Source of the DNA: Paludibacteraceae bacterium
GTDB lineage: Bacteria > Bacteroidota > Bacteroidia > Bacteroidales > Paludibacteraceae
Assembly: GCA_017558065.1 (NCBI GenBank)
Contig: JAFYWK010000053.1
Span: forward strand, 1-33,420
Direction: 5' to 3'
Length of the DNA stretch: 33,420 nucleotides
Shown: positions 1-7,060 of the stretch, piece after piece
Numbering within the stretch: the first letter of the stretch is position 1
Layout of the letters: each line of letters starts with the position of its first letter
Notes under the pieces: generated by a model
What the model was told of the DNA's origin: nothing
The model's database searches: none
Seen by the model: only the letters and a program-made list of their open reading frames with translations
Translations under genes and position numbers: made by a program

Positions 1-325
1 GATGCACTACTTCTATGGTGCTCGTGCTATTGACGAGGTATTCTTCTTGGAGGACTTCTTGGAGTTGGAGAAGGAGTTCCCTAACTTCCACTTCCACTTG
101 GCATTGGACCGTCCAGATCCTAAGGCTGATGCATTGGGTGTAAAATACACTCCTGGCTTCATTGCTCCAGTAATGGGCGACACCTACCTCAAGCAACACG
201 ACGCTCCAGAGGACATCGAGTACTACTTGTGCGGTCCTCCAATGATGTCCAAGACTGTGCTTGACCTCTTGCACTCACTTGGTGTAGAAGATGATATGAT
301 TATGTTCGACAACTTTGGAGGATAA
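1..325 (+). CDS. nqrF: Na+-translocating NADH:quinone reductase subunit F, C-terminal part
   Basis: This is the last 107 codons of a gene that begins before the window; the reading frame starts at base 2. NqrF is the NADH-oxidising subunit of the six-subunit membrane Na+ pump, carrying a 2Fe-2S cluster and FAD. Visible here is the end of the ferredoxin-reductase-like NADH domain: YFYGARAIDEVFF near the start, then EYYLCGPPMM (the conserved nucleotide-binding CGPPMM signature) and the terminal MFDNFGG, which is the usual NqrF C-terminus. It ends in TAA and is followed 20 bases later by a strong terminator, so it is the last gene of its operon, as nqrF normally is. A second copy of its last 31 codons lies at 590-682. 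Confidence 0.95.
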   Translation, partial: MHYFYGARAIDEVFFLEDFLELEKEFPNFHFHLALDRPDPKADALGVKYTPGFIAPVMGDTYLKQHDAPEDIEYYLCGPPMMSKTVLDLLHSLGVEDDMIMFDNFGG

Positions 326-344
326 TCCGAAGGATTTAAATAAG

Positions 345-375
345 AACAAGGGGCTCAATTGAGTCCCTTGTTTTT
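345..375 (+). terminator. Rho-independent terminator of the nqr operon
   Basis: A 12-bp stem (345-356 with 361-372, one G-U pair) closes an AATT loop and runs into a T tract. The inner part GGGCTCA/TGAGTCC is shared with the terminator at 761-796. Confidence 0.9.
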
Positions 376-499
376 ATTTATCTATTGATCTTACTTGTAT
401 GTATCGACATGTGCTATTCCTTTATTCCGAATGGCGCAAGAGGTCAAGTATAGTCTTTTCATGGGAGAGAGCGCACAAGTAGCCTATCCAAACAGGGCT

Positions 500-584
500 C
501 CCAAAAAGTTCATGACTTTTTGGGAAGAGGAGGAAGTGCGGCAAGCCAAACTCGCGTGCGAGTTTCTTCTTGCAAGCCACTTCC
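500..584. repeat. Two hairpin-forming inverted repeats between the nqrF ends
   Basis: First hairpin: a perfect 10-bp stem (500-509 cccaaaaagt with 515-524) and a 5-base loop. Second: an imperfect long hairpin 532-584, with outer arms ggaagtg/cacttcc and inner arms aaactcgc/gcgagttt around GT. Neither is followed by a T tract. They fill the DNA between the two nqrF ends and may be the remnant of whatever was inserted. Confidence 0.6.
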
Positions 585-589
585 GACGA

Positions 590-682
590 GGTCCTCCTAT
601 GATGTCAAAGACTGTGCTTGACCTCTTGCACTCACTTGGTGTAGAAGATGATATGATTATGTTTGATAATTTCGGAGGTTAA
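590..682 (+). pseudogene. nqrF: Duplicated 3' end of nqrF (31 codons)
   Basis: Bases 590-682 repeat 233-325 at an offset of 357. The reading frame is kept and the encoded peptide is identical, from GPPMMSKTVLDL to MFDNFGG. Seven bases differ, all third positions and all synonymous; 56 bp in the middle (251-306 and 608-663) are identical. The frame remains open upstream to 395, but residues encoded by 395-589 resemble nothing I recognise and that DNA is full of hairpins, so I do not call a protein. It is best read as a fragment left by recombination with a diverged nqrF or by a lost tandem copy. Confidence 0.85.
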
Positions 683-699
683 ACCACCAAAATTAGATC

Positions 700-745
700 G
701 CTTCGCTGTTAGACGTTAGACCGCCTGATGGACTGTTAGAAGTTA
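700..745. repeat. Heptamer array of the nnTTAGA type
   Basis: Two pairs of heptamers ending in ttaga (707-713, 714-720 and two more around 734-747) flank ccgcctgatggac. Bases 700-727, read on the minus strand, match 32019-32046 inside the tolC gene at 25 of 28 positions. Confidence 0.7.
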
Positions 746-760
746 GATAGCGGAGATAAA

Positions 761-796
761 AATAGAGGGCTCACAAAATGAGTCCTCTATTTTTTT
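761..796 (+). terminator. Second nqrF-type terminator
   Basis: A 13-bp stem (761-773 with 779-791, one G-U pair), loop of 5, then seven T. It shares the core GGGCTCA...TGAGTCC with the terminator at 345-375, so the duplication seems to include the terminator. Confidence 0.9.
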
Positions 797-961
797 ACGT
801 CCGAGCTTCGGCGAATCACCCAGGCGCATTGATTCGTGGTTTTGATGCGCGTTTCTGCGATGGGAATCGCAGAGCATAACAGAGGGTTGTTAGATTAAGG
901 GTAGTTGCGAATGGATAGATTTTAAGATCTTTTAATATTTTATGCAGTATGAGAGGATATG

Positions 962-985
962 TTGCATTATTGCATTATTGCATAA
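962..985. repeat. Octamer array, unit ttgcatta
   Basis: Three adjacent units (962-969, 970-977, 978-985), the third ending differently. It lies between genes. Confidence 0.7.
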
Positions 986-1090
986 AAAAATGTGTCGAAT
1001 GGGGGGCAAGTTACCTTTTTTACTTCTTTCAATTATGTCTTCCAATCGCCCAAAACGTATATTTTCTTTAATATTTCAATTTACACTCAA

Positions 1091-1139
1091 AACATTTTGC
1101 GATTTTACGCATATTTGCTGAAAAAACATTTTGCGATTT
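1091..1139. repeat. 15-bp direct repeat over the -33 box
   Basis: The 15 bases aacattttgcgattt occur at 1091-1105 and again at 1125-1139. The second copy contains the TTTG -33 element of the HD gene promoter, so a regulator bound here could compete with polymerase; equally this may be a chance duplication. Confidence 0.6.
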
Positions 1140-1160
1140 CATAAAAAAGCATTACCTTTG
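1130..1160 (+). promoter_or_regulatory. Promoter of the HD-domain gene
   Basis: Bacteroidota primary sigma factor form: TTTG (1130-1133), 19 bases, TACCTTTG (1153-1160). The ATG is 23 bases further on. Confidence 0.8.
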
Positions 1161-1183
1161 CAGAGGGAAATTATATATAAGTA

Positions 1184-1792
1184 ATGACACTGCACGAATA
1201 TATAGAGCAACAGATCTTGCCACGCTATGCGGCGTTTGACAAAGGACACCAACGAGATCATGCCCAGAGCGTGATCAATGAGAGTTTGGTACTCGCCAAA
1301 GAACATGGTGCAGATCTAGATATGGCATATACGATTGCTGCATTCCATGATTTAGGACTGGAAGTTAATCGTGAGTTGCATCATATCCATTCGGGTGAGA
1401 TATTGATGGCTGACCCCGTATTGCCAGAGTTCTTTACCGAAGAGCAACGCTGCACCATGCGTGATGCGGTAGAAGACCATCGTGCGAGCAGCAAGCATGC
1501 ACCACGGACCATTTATGGCGCCATCGTAGCGGAATCCGACCGGCATATCGACCCTGAGACGATACTCAGACGCGCATTGCAGTTTGGTATGAAGCAGAAT
1601 CCTGATGCGGATTTCGAATGGCACTTTAATCGGGCATACGAACATATGCTGGAGAAATACGCCGAAGGCGGATATATGCGTCTGTGGCTCAACTCGAAGC
1701 GCAATGTAGAGGGGTTGACTAAACTGAGAGAGATTATTGGGGATAAGGGGCTGATGAGGGAGATTTGTGAGCGCCTTTGGCGCTCCGTTTAG
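1184..1792 (+). CDS. HD-domain metal-dependent phosphohydrolase
   Basis: A 202-residue soluble protein of the HD superfamily, enzymes that hydrolyse phosphate bonds in nucleotides or similar compounds. The metal-binding pattern is visible as H26 (RDHAQSV), H55-D56 (AAFHDLG) and probably D119 (AESDRH); H67 and H69 lie close by. The substrate cannot be told. The start is set by the promoter 23 bases upstream. The C-terminus (ICERLWRSV) is encoded by a hairpin, gagcgcc-ttt-ggcgctc at 1769-1785, immediately before the stop, which may be a late extension. It stands alone: the SDR gene downstream is 101 bases away. Confidence 0.8.
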   Translation: MTLHEYIEQQILPRYAAFDKGHQRDHAQSVINESLVLAKEHGADLDMAYTIAAFHDLGLEVNRELHHIHSGEILMADPVLPEFFTEEQRCTMRDAVEDHRASSKHAPRTIYGAIVAESDRHIDPETILRRALQFGMKQNPDADFEWHFNRAYEHMLEKYAEGGYMRLWLNSKRNVEGLTKLREIIGDKGLMREICERLWRSV

Positions 1793-1810
1793 AGGAGGGC
1801 TTCGCCTACA

Positions 1811-1824
1811 GTTTAGAGTTTAAA
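1811..1824. repeat. Heptamer pair gtttaga/gtttaaa
   Basis: Two adjacent heptamers in the spacer between the HD gene and the SDR gene, related to those at 10008-10035 and 21580-21600. Confidence 0.5.
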
Positions 1825-1893
1825 GGCAAGAAATAGCGGCAAAGCCGACCCGCCTTCACACTTTACACAAGATAACATTAAAATAACAATAAT

Positions 1894-2655
1894 ATGTCTA
1901 AGATTGCATTTATCACAGGCGCAAGTTCGGGTATTGGCGCCGCATGCGCACGCAAGTTTGCCGAGGGTGGTTACACCTTATTATTAAACGCGCGTAGCGA
2001 GGACAAACTCCAAACACTCAAAACAGAGTTAGAAACCACCTATGGCACAGACATCATGCTATTGCCATTCGATGTGCGCGACCGCAAGGCAGCAGCAGAA
2101 GCGATTAGCACCCTACCCGAACAATATCAAGCCATCGACGTATTGGTCAACAATGCAGGCTTAGCATTGGGTATGGACAAGGAGTATGCCGGCGTGGAAG
2201 CTGATTACGACACGATGATTGATACCAATATCACCGCCCTGCTGATGATTACACGCCTAGTAGTGCCCGGTATGATCGCTCGCGGCAGAGGTCATATCAT
2301 CAATATCGGTTCGGTGGCAGGCGATGCTGCATACCCAGGAGGAAGCGTGTATTGCGCTACGAAAGCCGCAGTGAAAGTGCTAAGCGATGGCCTGCGTATG
2401 GACTTGGTAGATACACCGTTGCGTGTGACGAATGTGAAACCAGGATTGGTAGAGACGAACTTCAGCATAACTCGCTTTGGCGGCGACAAAGAGCGTGCGG
2501 ACAATGTGTATAAGGGCATCAAACCCTTGACTGGCGAGGATATTGCCGATGTGGTATATTACGCAGCGAGCGCCCCAGCGCATGTGCAGATAGCCGAAGT
2601 ATTGGTGTTGGCAACGCACCAAGCAAGTGGAAGTTTGGTATATCGTAAGGGGTAA
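1894..2655 (+). CDS. Short-chain dehydrogenase/reductase (YdfG-like)
   Basis: A 253-residue classical SDR, an NAD(P)H-dependent oxidoreductase of the cytoplasm. It has the cofactor glycine motif TGASSGIG (residues 8-15), NNAG (86-89) and the catalytic set S140, Y153 and K157 (YCATK). Length and motif spacing fit the YdfG group (NADP-dependent hydroxy acid or serine dehydrogenases, malonic semialdehyde reductase), as does KPGLVETNF after the catalytic region. The exact substrate is not shown. No recognisable promoter lies in the short upstream spacer, so it may depend on transcription from the HD gene. Confidence 0.9.
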   Translation: MSKIAFITGASSGIGAACARKFAEGGYTLLLNARSEDKLQTLKTELETTYGTDIMLLPFDVRDRKAAAEAISTLPEQYQAIDVLVNNAGLALGMDKEYAGVEADYDTMIDTNITALLMITRLVVPGMIARGRGHIINIGSVAGDAAYPGGSVYCATKAAVKVLSDGLRMDLVDTPLRVTNVKPGLVETNFSITRFGGDKERADNVYKGIKPLTGEDIADVVYYAASAPAHVQIAEVLVLATHQASGSLVYRKG

Positions 2656-2710
2656 TTGCACTACTAAAAGAATAAAAAGATAGCATTTTTATATATTTTT
2701 TTGCAATTCA

Positions 2711-2742
2711 TTTGTAGAATTGAAAAAAAAATTGTAATTTTG
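2711..2742 (+). promoter_or_regulatory. Promoter of the lipoprotein gene
   Basis: TTTG (2711-2714), 20 bases, TAATTTTG (2735-2742). Transcription should start near 2748, leaving a leader of about 130 bases. Confidence 0.75.
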
Positions 2743-2772
2743 CGCTGTCATTTGAATCTTATATCATTTAAT

Positions 2773-2862
2773 ATTGTGTTAAATCGTTAATCGGGTTCGC
2801 AGTTTAGCACAATGATTGTAAACACAGGACCCATTTATTATTCCCCGAAGTCGGCGGGTAAT
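2773..2862 (+). promoter_or_regulatory. Structured 5' leader with two stem-loops
   Basis: Stem-loop 1 pairs 2773-2783 (attgtgttaaa) with 2803-2813 (tttagcacaat), 11 bp with one G-U. Stem-loop 2 spans 2837-2862: about 10 pairs with two G-U and one C-C mismatch, tetraloop aagt, ending 16 bases before the ATG. I recognise no known riboswitch. A stabilising or regulatory leader is an inference. Confidence 0.55.
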
Positions 2863-2878
2863 CGCGACAAAACATTTT

Positions 2879-3526
2879 ATGAAAACAAAACAATTAGTGG
2901 CTGTATTGGCAGTTATCACATTGCTTGCAAGTTCTTGTAGCATTGCTAAAACAACTTCTTCCACCAAAACTCTCGATCCTAAAACAGATCTTTTGATTGC
3001 AGACTTGGAAGTTGGTACACAAAAAATCACTGGCGAGTTTAGATACGACGCTAAAAAGAACACTCCAGTTAACACTAACGAGTTGATTGAAAACGCTATC
3101 TACAACGCACTCGCTCCATTGAAAGCTGATGTATTGGTAGCTCCTCAACACCAAGTGGTACAAGAGATTCGCGGCAGAAAGTACTACACTGTAACTGTAA
3201 ATGGTTACCCAGCATACTTCCGCAATTTCCGTCCATACTCTATGATGAAAGATGTTGAGTTCAAAGAGATTAACGGTCTTGTATACGTAGTTCCTAAAAA
3301 CTCTAACGGCGAGCCAACTGGCTACCAAGTAGTAGTTCCAAACGATAAGGAATATAATACTATCGACATGGATTTGGTACAATTGGATCAAATTGTATTC
3401 AATGGCGGCGACCAAACATTGGGTAGCGGTAAAGTAAAAAAAGTAGAATCCACTATTAAAGATGAGAAAAAGTCTTTGTTCTCTTCTATCAAAGAGAAAG
3501 TAGGCGGCAAAAAGAAATCTAAATAA
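2879..3526 (+). CDS. Putative lipoprotein of unknown function
   Basis: A 215-residue protein with a clear lipoprotein signal peptide: a hydrophobic core LVAVLAVITLLA and lipobox LASSC with Cys20, so it is exported and lipid-anchored. The rest is hydrophilic, beta-rich in look (YYTVTVNGYPAYF), and ends in a strongly basic tail KKKSK after SSIKEKVGGK. I do not recognise the family. Its codon choice is narrower and more AT-rich than its neighbours, it has its own promoter, a long structured leader and a strong terminator; together these suggest a highly expressed single-gene unit. The similar leader end and signal peptide are typical of abundant envelope lipoproteins in this order. Confidence 0.85.
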   Translation: MKTKQLVAVLAVITLLASSCSIAKTTSSTKTLDPKTDLLIADLEVGTQKITGEFRYDAKKNTPVNTNELIENAIYNALAPLKADVLVAPQHQVVQEIRGRKYYTVTVNGYPAYFRNFRPYSMMKDVEFKEINGLVYVVPKNSNGEPTGYQVVVPNDKEYNTIDMDLVQLDQIVFNGGDQTLGSGKVKKVESTIKDEKKSLFSSIKEKVGGKKKSK

Positions 3527-3540
3527 TTGATTTTTCGCAG

Positions 3541-3572
3541 AAGAGAGCATGTGAAAACATGCTCTCTTTTAC
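3541..3572 (+). terminator. Terminator of the lipoprotein gene
   Basis: A 12-bp perfect stem (3541-3552 aagagagcatgt with 3557-3568) with a GAAA tetraloop, followed by a short T run. Confidence 0.9.
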
Positions 3573-3584
3573 TATTATAATAAT

Positions 3585-4850
3585 ATGAAACGCATCTTCA
3601 TCATCAGCATATGCCTCTTAGTGGCGACAGGATGGAGTTCAGCACAAACACTGACCATCACACAGGATTTTGAAAAGATCCAATTCGCCTCTGTGATGGT
3701 GCTGTACAAAAATCTGTTCGGAAAACACGAGAAGCCCGATCTGGACCGTAATTTCCCTTACGCGCTACTACGTGTAGGACTGGAAGGAGATGCACACGAA
3801 GTGAAAGCTGCGAAACAGCAACTCAATTTGTATTTGGGTCAAACAGTAGCCGTACAAGACATACATAAAGGTAATAGCAACGAGATTTTATTCTTGATTC
3901 CATCACGTGCGCGAATGATCTATATGGACTGCGGAGATGGGTGCGAAAGGAAGCTGCTATTCGAAATGCCCGATCTGGACGATGATGCGGTTTACTATGG
4001 TAAGGTGCATTTTGTACCAGCAGAAACAGACGACGAACGAGATTCGCAAATAGATGAGCTCACCAATCGCCTGAAGGAATTGGAAATGCAACTCAGCCAA
4101 CAACAGGCCAATACATCGGCTGCCACTTCGCCTCTCTACGAAGAAGAACAAAAAGAAGACGTAGCGGCTGTAGTAGAGGAAATAGAAGTCGCAGAAGAAG
4201 TAGAGGAAGCGAAAGAGGAAACAGAGGTGAAAATAGCCATTGACCTTTCGGGCGTACACAATGGCTATGAATACGTGGATATGGGGCTATCCGTGAAATG
4301 GGCGACACTGAATATCGGAGCCCAGCAGCCCGAAGGATATGGTCATTACTATGCATGGGGAGAGCAAGAAGAAAGAAACTCCTATACATGGACAACTTAT
4401 TCACATTGTACCGGGTCATACCTCAACATGACCAAATATGTCGTGCAAAGCAATACCAGTAGCAATTTTGGCGCCATGGATCATATCCAGACATTGGAAC
4501 TGGTGGACGATGTGGCTAATACAGAATGGGGAGGCGATTGGCGTATGCCAACTAACGAAGAGTGGTACGAACTGGCCGTGTCGTGCACATGGGTATGGAC
4601 CAGCAGAAATGGCATCAATGGTTATGAAGTGATTGCAGACAACGGCAATAGCATTTTTTTACCCGCAGCAGGCAGCAAGAACTATAGCACACTATTCAAT
4701 GCGAATGCATGTGGTTACTATTGGTCGAGTTCGCTATATGAAACAAAAGCCAACAACGCCTATCACCTATACTTTGATTCTACAACAGGCAATACCACAT
4801 ATCGCTATCGCTACTACGGCCATACCATTCGTGCCGTGTACCCCAAGTAG
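3585..4850 (+). CDS. Secreted protein with C-terminal FISUMP/DUF1566-like domain
   Basis: A 421-residue protein with an N-terminal signal peptide (IFIISICLLVATGWSSA, cleavage near residue 20). Residues about 20-150 are an unrecognised N-terminal region; 150-215 are a charged stretch, first coiled-coil-like (IDELTNRLKELEMQLSQQQ) then almost only E, V and A. From about 225 comes the domain beginning YEYVDMGLSVKWATLNIGA and containing WRMPTNEEWYEL, IFLPAAGSK and YYWSSS, which is very common in secreted Bacteroidales and Fibrobacter proteins and is related to DUF1566. Function is unknown; surface or periplasmic location is likely. It starts 13 bases after the terminator of the previous gene and no promoter box is evident. 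Confidence 0.85.
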   Translation: MKRIFIISICLLVATGWSSAQTLTITQDFEKIQFASVMVLYKNLFGKHEKPDLDRNFPYALLRVGLEGDAHEVKAAKQQLNLYLGQTVAVQDIHKGNSNEILFLIPSRARMIYMDCGDGCERKLLFEMPDLDDDAVYYGKVHFVPAETDDERDSQIDELTNRLKELEMQLSQQQANTSAATSPLYEEEQKEDVAAVVEEIEVAEEVEEAKEETEVKIAIDLSGVHNGYEYVDMGLSVKWATLNIGAQQPEGYGHYYAWGEQEERNSYTWTTYSHCTGSYLNMTKYVVQSNTSSNFGAMDHIQTLELVDDVANTEWGGDWRMPTNEEWYELAVSCTWVWTSRNGINGYEVIADNGNSIFLPAAGSKNYSTLFNANACGYYWSSSLYETKANNAYHLYFDSTTGNTTYRYRYYGHTIRAVYPK

Positions 4851-4861
4851 CACAATACAAT

Positions 4862-5785
4862 CTATTCTATCCAAGGATAGCGCTGCTGAATATCCTGCAA
4901 GCGCTTGCATATCTTCTCTTGAAACGAACGCGCCTCATCTGATTCGGGATGCAAGAAACGATGATGACGGTCACGCCATAACTGATGCAGAGTGCGCATC
5001 TCGTTTTGCGTGTCTGCCGTCATATACGCATCCACAAAGCGCTGCCAAATATACTCCACAGCTACCGACGAAGGATGCAGCATATCATCCGCATAAAAGC
5101 GATAATCGCGCAGTTCGTCCAGCATGATTTCGTAAGAAGGGAAATAGGAGCAGTGGGCTATTGACAATTGAGATAATTGCTCTATTGATTGTAAGAGAAC
5201 TGCCTTGCTGAGTTGGTTGTCATGTAGTCCATCTTTGATATGGCGAATAGGACTAACCGTGAAAATCCAATGTTTGTCGGGCATAGATGCCAATACAGGT
5301 TGCCATATGGAGACTATCTCATCCACCGTCAAGCGCCTGCGAACAAAGAGATTAGCAGGTATCTTGTGGCAATTCGAGACAACCTGACCTTCGTATTCAT
5401 ACACCCACGCTGTGCCAAAAGTGATGATCACCATTGTCGCATGCTGCAACGCCTCACGTAACTGCGCCCTACTCTGTTCGCATGCGTATAGAAGTTGCTC
5501 TTTGCTCGCACACGAGAAACTACCATGATGAGAAAACGAGTGCCATAATCCATTGTGGTGGATGATTGGGGTAAGATGGTGCGGCGATTGAGCGGTGTGT
5601 AGCGCTGAGGCAATTGAGGCAGGATTATACATTGTGCCAAAGGGATTAACCGTTGTTGGAAAATAATACTCTCCGAACTTAGTACCGATATTATCGGCAA
5701 AGCACGAACCCAGCAGCAAAATCTTATCACTGTAACTGATCTTCTTGATAGAAGGAACAATATCAACCGAAGTAACAAATTTCAT
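4862..5785 (-). CDS. GSCFA-domain protein (SGNH-hydrolase-like)
   Basis: A 307-residue protein of the GSCFA family, named after the motif that is literally present at residues 26-30 (LLLGSCFADNIG). The family is related to SGNH/GDSL esterases: the GSCFA block holds the nucleophile-like Ser27, and DDMLHPSSVAVEYIW near residue 240 supplies the D-x-x-H type Asp/His pair. VNPFGTMYNP (residues about 46-55) is also typical. The substrate is unknown. It lies 10 bases downstream of the permease gene in the same direction, so the two are probably cotranscribed, and meets the preceding plus-strand gene tail to tail with an 11-base gap. Confidence 0.88.
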   Translation of the reverse strand: MKFVTSVDIVPSIKKISYSDKILLLGSCFADNIGTKFGEYYFPTTVNPFGTMYNPASIASALHTAQSPHHLTPIIHHNGLWHSFSHHGSFSCASKEQLLYACEQSRAQLREALQHATMVIITFGTAWVYEYEGQVVSNCHKIPANLFVRRRLTVDEIVSIWQPVLASMPDKHWIFTVSPIRHIKDGLHDNQLSKAVLLQSIEQLSQLSIAHCSYFPSYEIMLDELRDYRFYADDMLHPSSVAVEYIWQRFVDAYMTADTQNEMRTLHQLWRDRHHRFLHPESDEARSFQEKICKRLQDIQQRYPWIE

Positions 5786-5795
5786 ACATTATACC

Positions 5796-7037
5796 TCACT
5801 CAAAATGCATTACCTTGGCAGGACTAATCTGCGTAACGATAGCCGAAGGAGCCAATAATACCATCCATGACACGAGTAGCACACCCACATTAAGCGCAAG
5901 CCAGCCACCCCATGGGAATGCCATCGGCACATAACTCACATAGTAGGACGCAGCATCCAAAGGTATCAAATGCGTGAAATACTGCAAGGCACATATACCC
6001 AGACCTATCGCGTTACCCCATAACATACCTTTGCCAATCAACATAAGCGCTTGATAGATGAATATCCGTCTAACAAATTGATTACTTGCACCTAAGGCCT
6101 TGAGTGTACCTATCAGAGAAACACTATCCAAAATCAAAATAATCAATCCCGTGACGATACTAAAGCCAGACACACACAACATAAGGACAATGATTATCAC
6201 CACATTCATATCCAGCAAATCAAGCCAACCAAAAATATTCGGATTGAGTTGTTCCAGATTTTGTGTATAATACGCTTCGCCCGATTCGCTCAAACGATTG
6301 GCTGTTGCATAATAAACAGCATGCGTGGTGGCATCTAAATGACGCAAATCATCCACCAATATCTCGATGCCAGAAGCTTGATTATCCTGCCAAGCATTGA
6401 GTTGGCGCACCACATCTATATCGCCAAGAATGAATAATTTGTCCAATTCACTCATGCATGTATTGTACAGACCTGCAATATAAAAACGGCGCACACGCAA
6501 GTTTTCTTGAATGAAGTAGCATAAGAAATTCTCACCTACTTGCAATTGCAGTTGATTAGCCAACTCTGTGGAAATCAACACTTCATTCGTATTCTGCGGC
6601 AAGGCACCCTCCACCAAGTTTTGCGTGAAATAATCCCAATAATCAGTACCCTTGAAAACGATTCCCTGAAAAGCGCTATCCGTCTTGATTATACCTGGTT
6701 TGGAAACAAAAGTGGATACATGTGTAACATGCGGAATCCCCTGAAGCACTTCTATCAAGGAATCCGAATATTGAATTGGATTCAGTTCGTAAGTGGAATT
6801 ATTGTCGAAATTCACCACTTGTATATGGCTACCGAAACCAGCTACTTTCTGTGTTATCTCCTGTTTGAATCCCACCACCACACTGATAGCCACAGTCATG
6901 ACCATTACTCCAATGATGATTCCAATCAATGCCACACGCACAGCAGGACGCGATGAGCGACGATTGTGCTCATCTGAAAAATAGAGCTTCTGCGCTATTT
7001 TCCACTCTGCCTTATAAGAACGTTGGGTTTTTGGCAT
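5796..7037 (-). CDS. FtsX/LolE-type ABC transporter permease
   Basis: A 413-residue inner membrane protein of the MacB/LolE permease family, which in LolCDE releases lipoproteins from the inner membrane. The first membrane helix (ALIGIIIGVMVMTVAISVVV) is followed by a large periplasmic domain and then three C-terminal helices with the FtsX-type signature (SLIGTLKALGAS at the cytoplasmic loop). The start is set at the ATG before PKTQRSYKAEWKIAQKLYFS, because that sequence is the usual cytoplasmic N-terminus; an upstream extension would run through the neighbouring promoter. No ATPase is adjacent, as is common in Bacteroidota. It is divergent from the 7061 gene with only 23 bases between them. 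Confidence 0.88.
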   Translation of the reverse strand: MPKTQRSYKAEWKIAQKLYFSDEHNRRSSRPAVRVALIGIIIGVMVMTVAISVVVGFKQEITQKVAGFGSHIQVVNFDNNSTYELNPIQYSDSLIEVLQGIPHVTHVSTFVSKPGIIKTDSAFQGIVFKGTDYWDYFTQNLVEGALPQNTNEVLISTELANQLQLQVGENFLCYFIQENLRVRRFYIAGLYNTCMSELDKLFILGDIDVVRQLNAWQDNQASGIEILVDDLRHLDATTHAVYYATANRLSESGEAYYTQNLEQLNPNIFGWLDLLDMNVVIIIVLMLCVSGFSIVTGLIILILDSVSLIGTLKALGASNQFVRRIFIYQALMLIGKGMLWGNAIGLGICALQYFTHLIPLDAASYYVSYVPMAFPWGGWLALNVGVLLVSWMVLLAPSAIVTQISPAKVMHFE

Positions 7038-7048
7038 AATTTTTGTAG

Positions 7049-7056
7049 TATTTTTG
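7049..7056 (+). promoter_or_regulatory. Possible -7 box giving a leaderless transcript
   Basis: TATTTTTG ends four bases before the ATG at 7061, so the transcript would begin at or next to the start codon. No TTTG lies at the usual distance, which lowers confidence. Confidence 0.4.
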
Positions 7057-7060
7057 CTGT

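Larger units (their letters stand above)
683..1183. other. Gene-free stretch upstream of the HD-domain gene
   Basis: This 501-bp stretch holds no credible gene. It contains a heptamer array (700-745), the terminator at 761-796, inverted repeats at 812-836, 824-850 and 854-873, a three-unit octamer array (962-985), a 15-bp direct repeat (1091-1105 and 1125-1139) and the promoter of the HD gene. Confidence 0.75.

Noticed and set aside
500-524. Hairpin as a transcription terminator
   Set aside because: Not followed by a T tract on either strand, and a strong terminator already lies at 345-375.
395-682. A 95-codon open frame that ends in the nqrF tail
   Set aside because: Only the last 31 codons have a known relation; the first 64 cover two hairpins, there is no promoter, and the codons look random. 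Treated as a recombination remnant.
2894-3550. A 218-codon open frame on the minus strand
   Set aside because: Antisense to the lipoprotein gene, which has a lipobox, promoter and terminator; the shadow is Phe/Tyr-rich nonsense.
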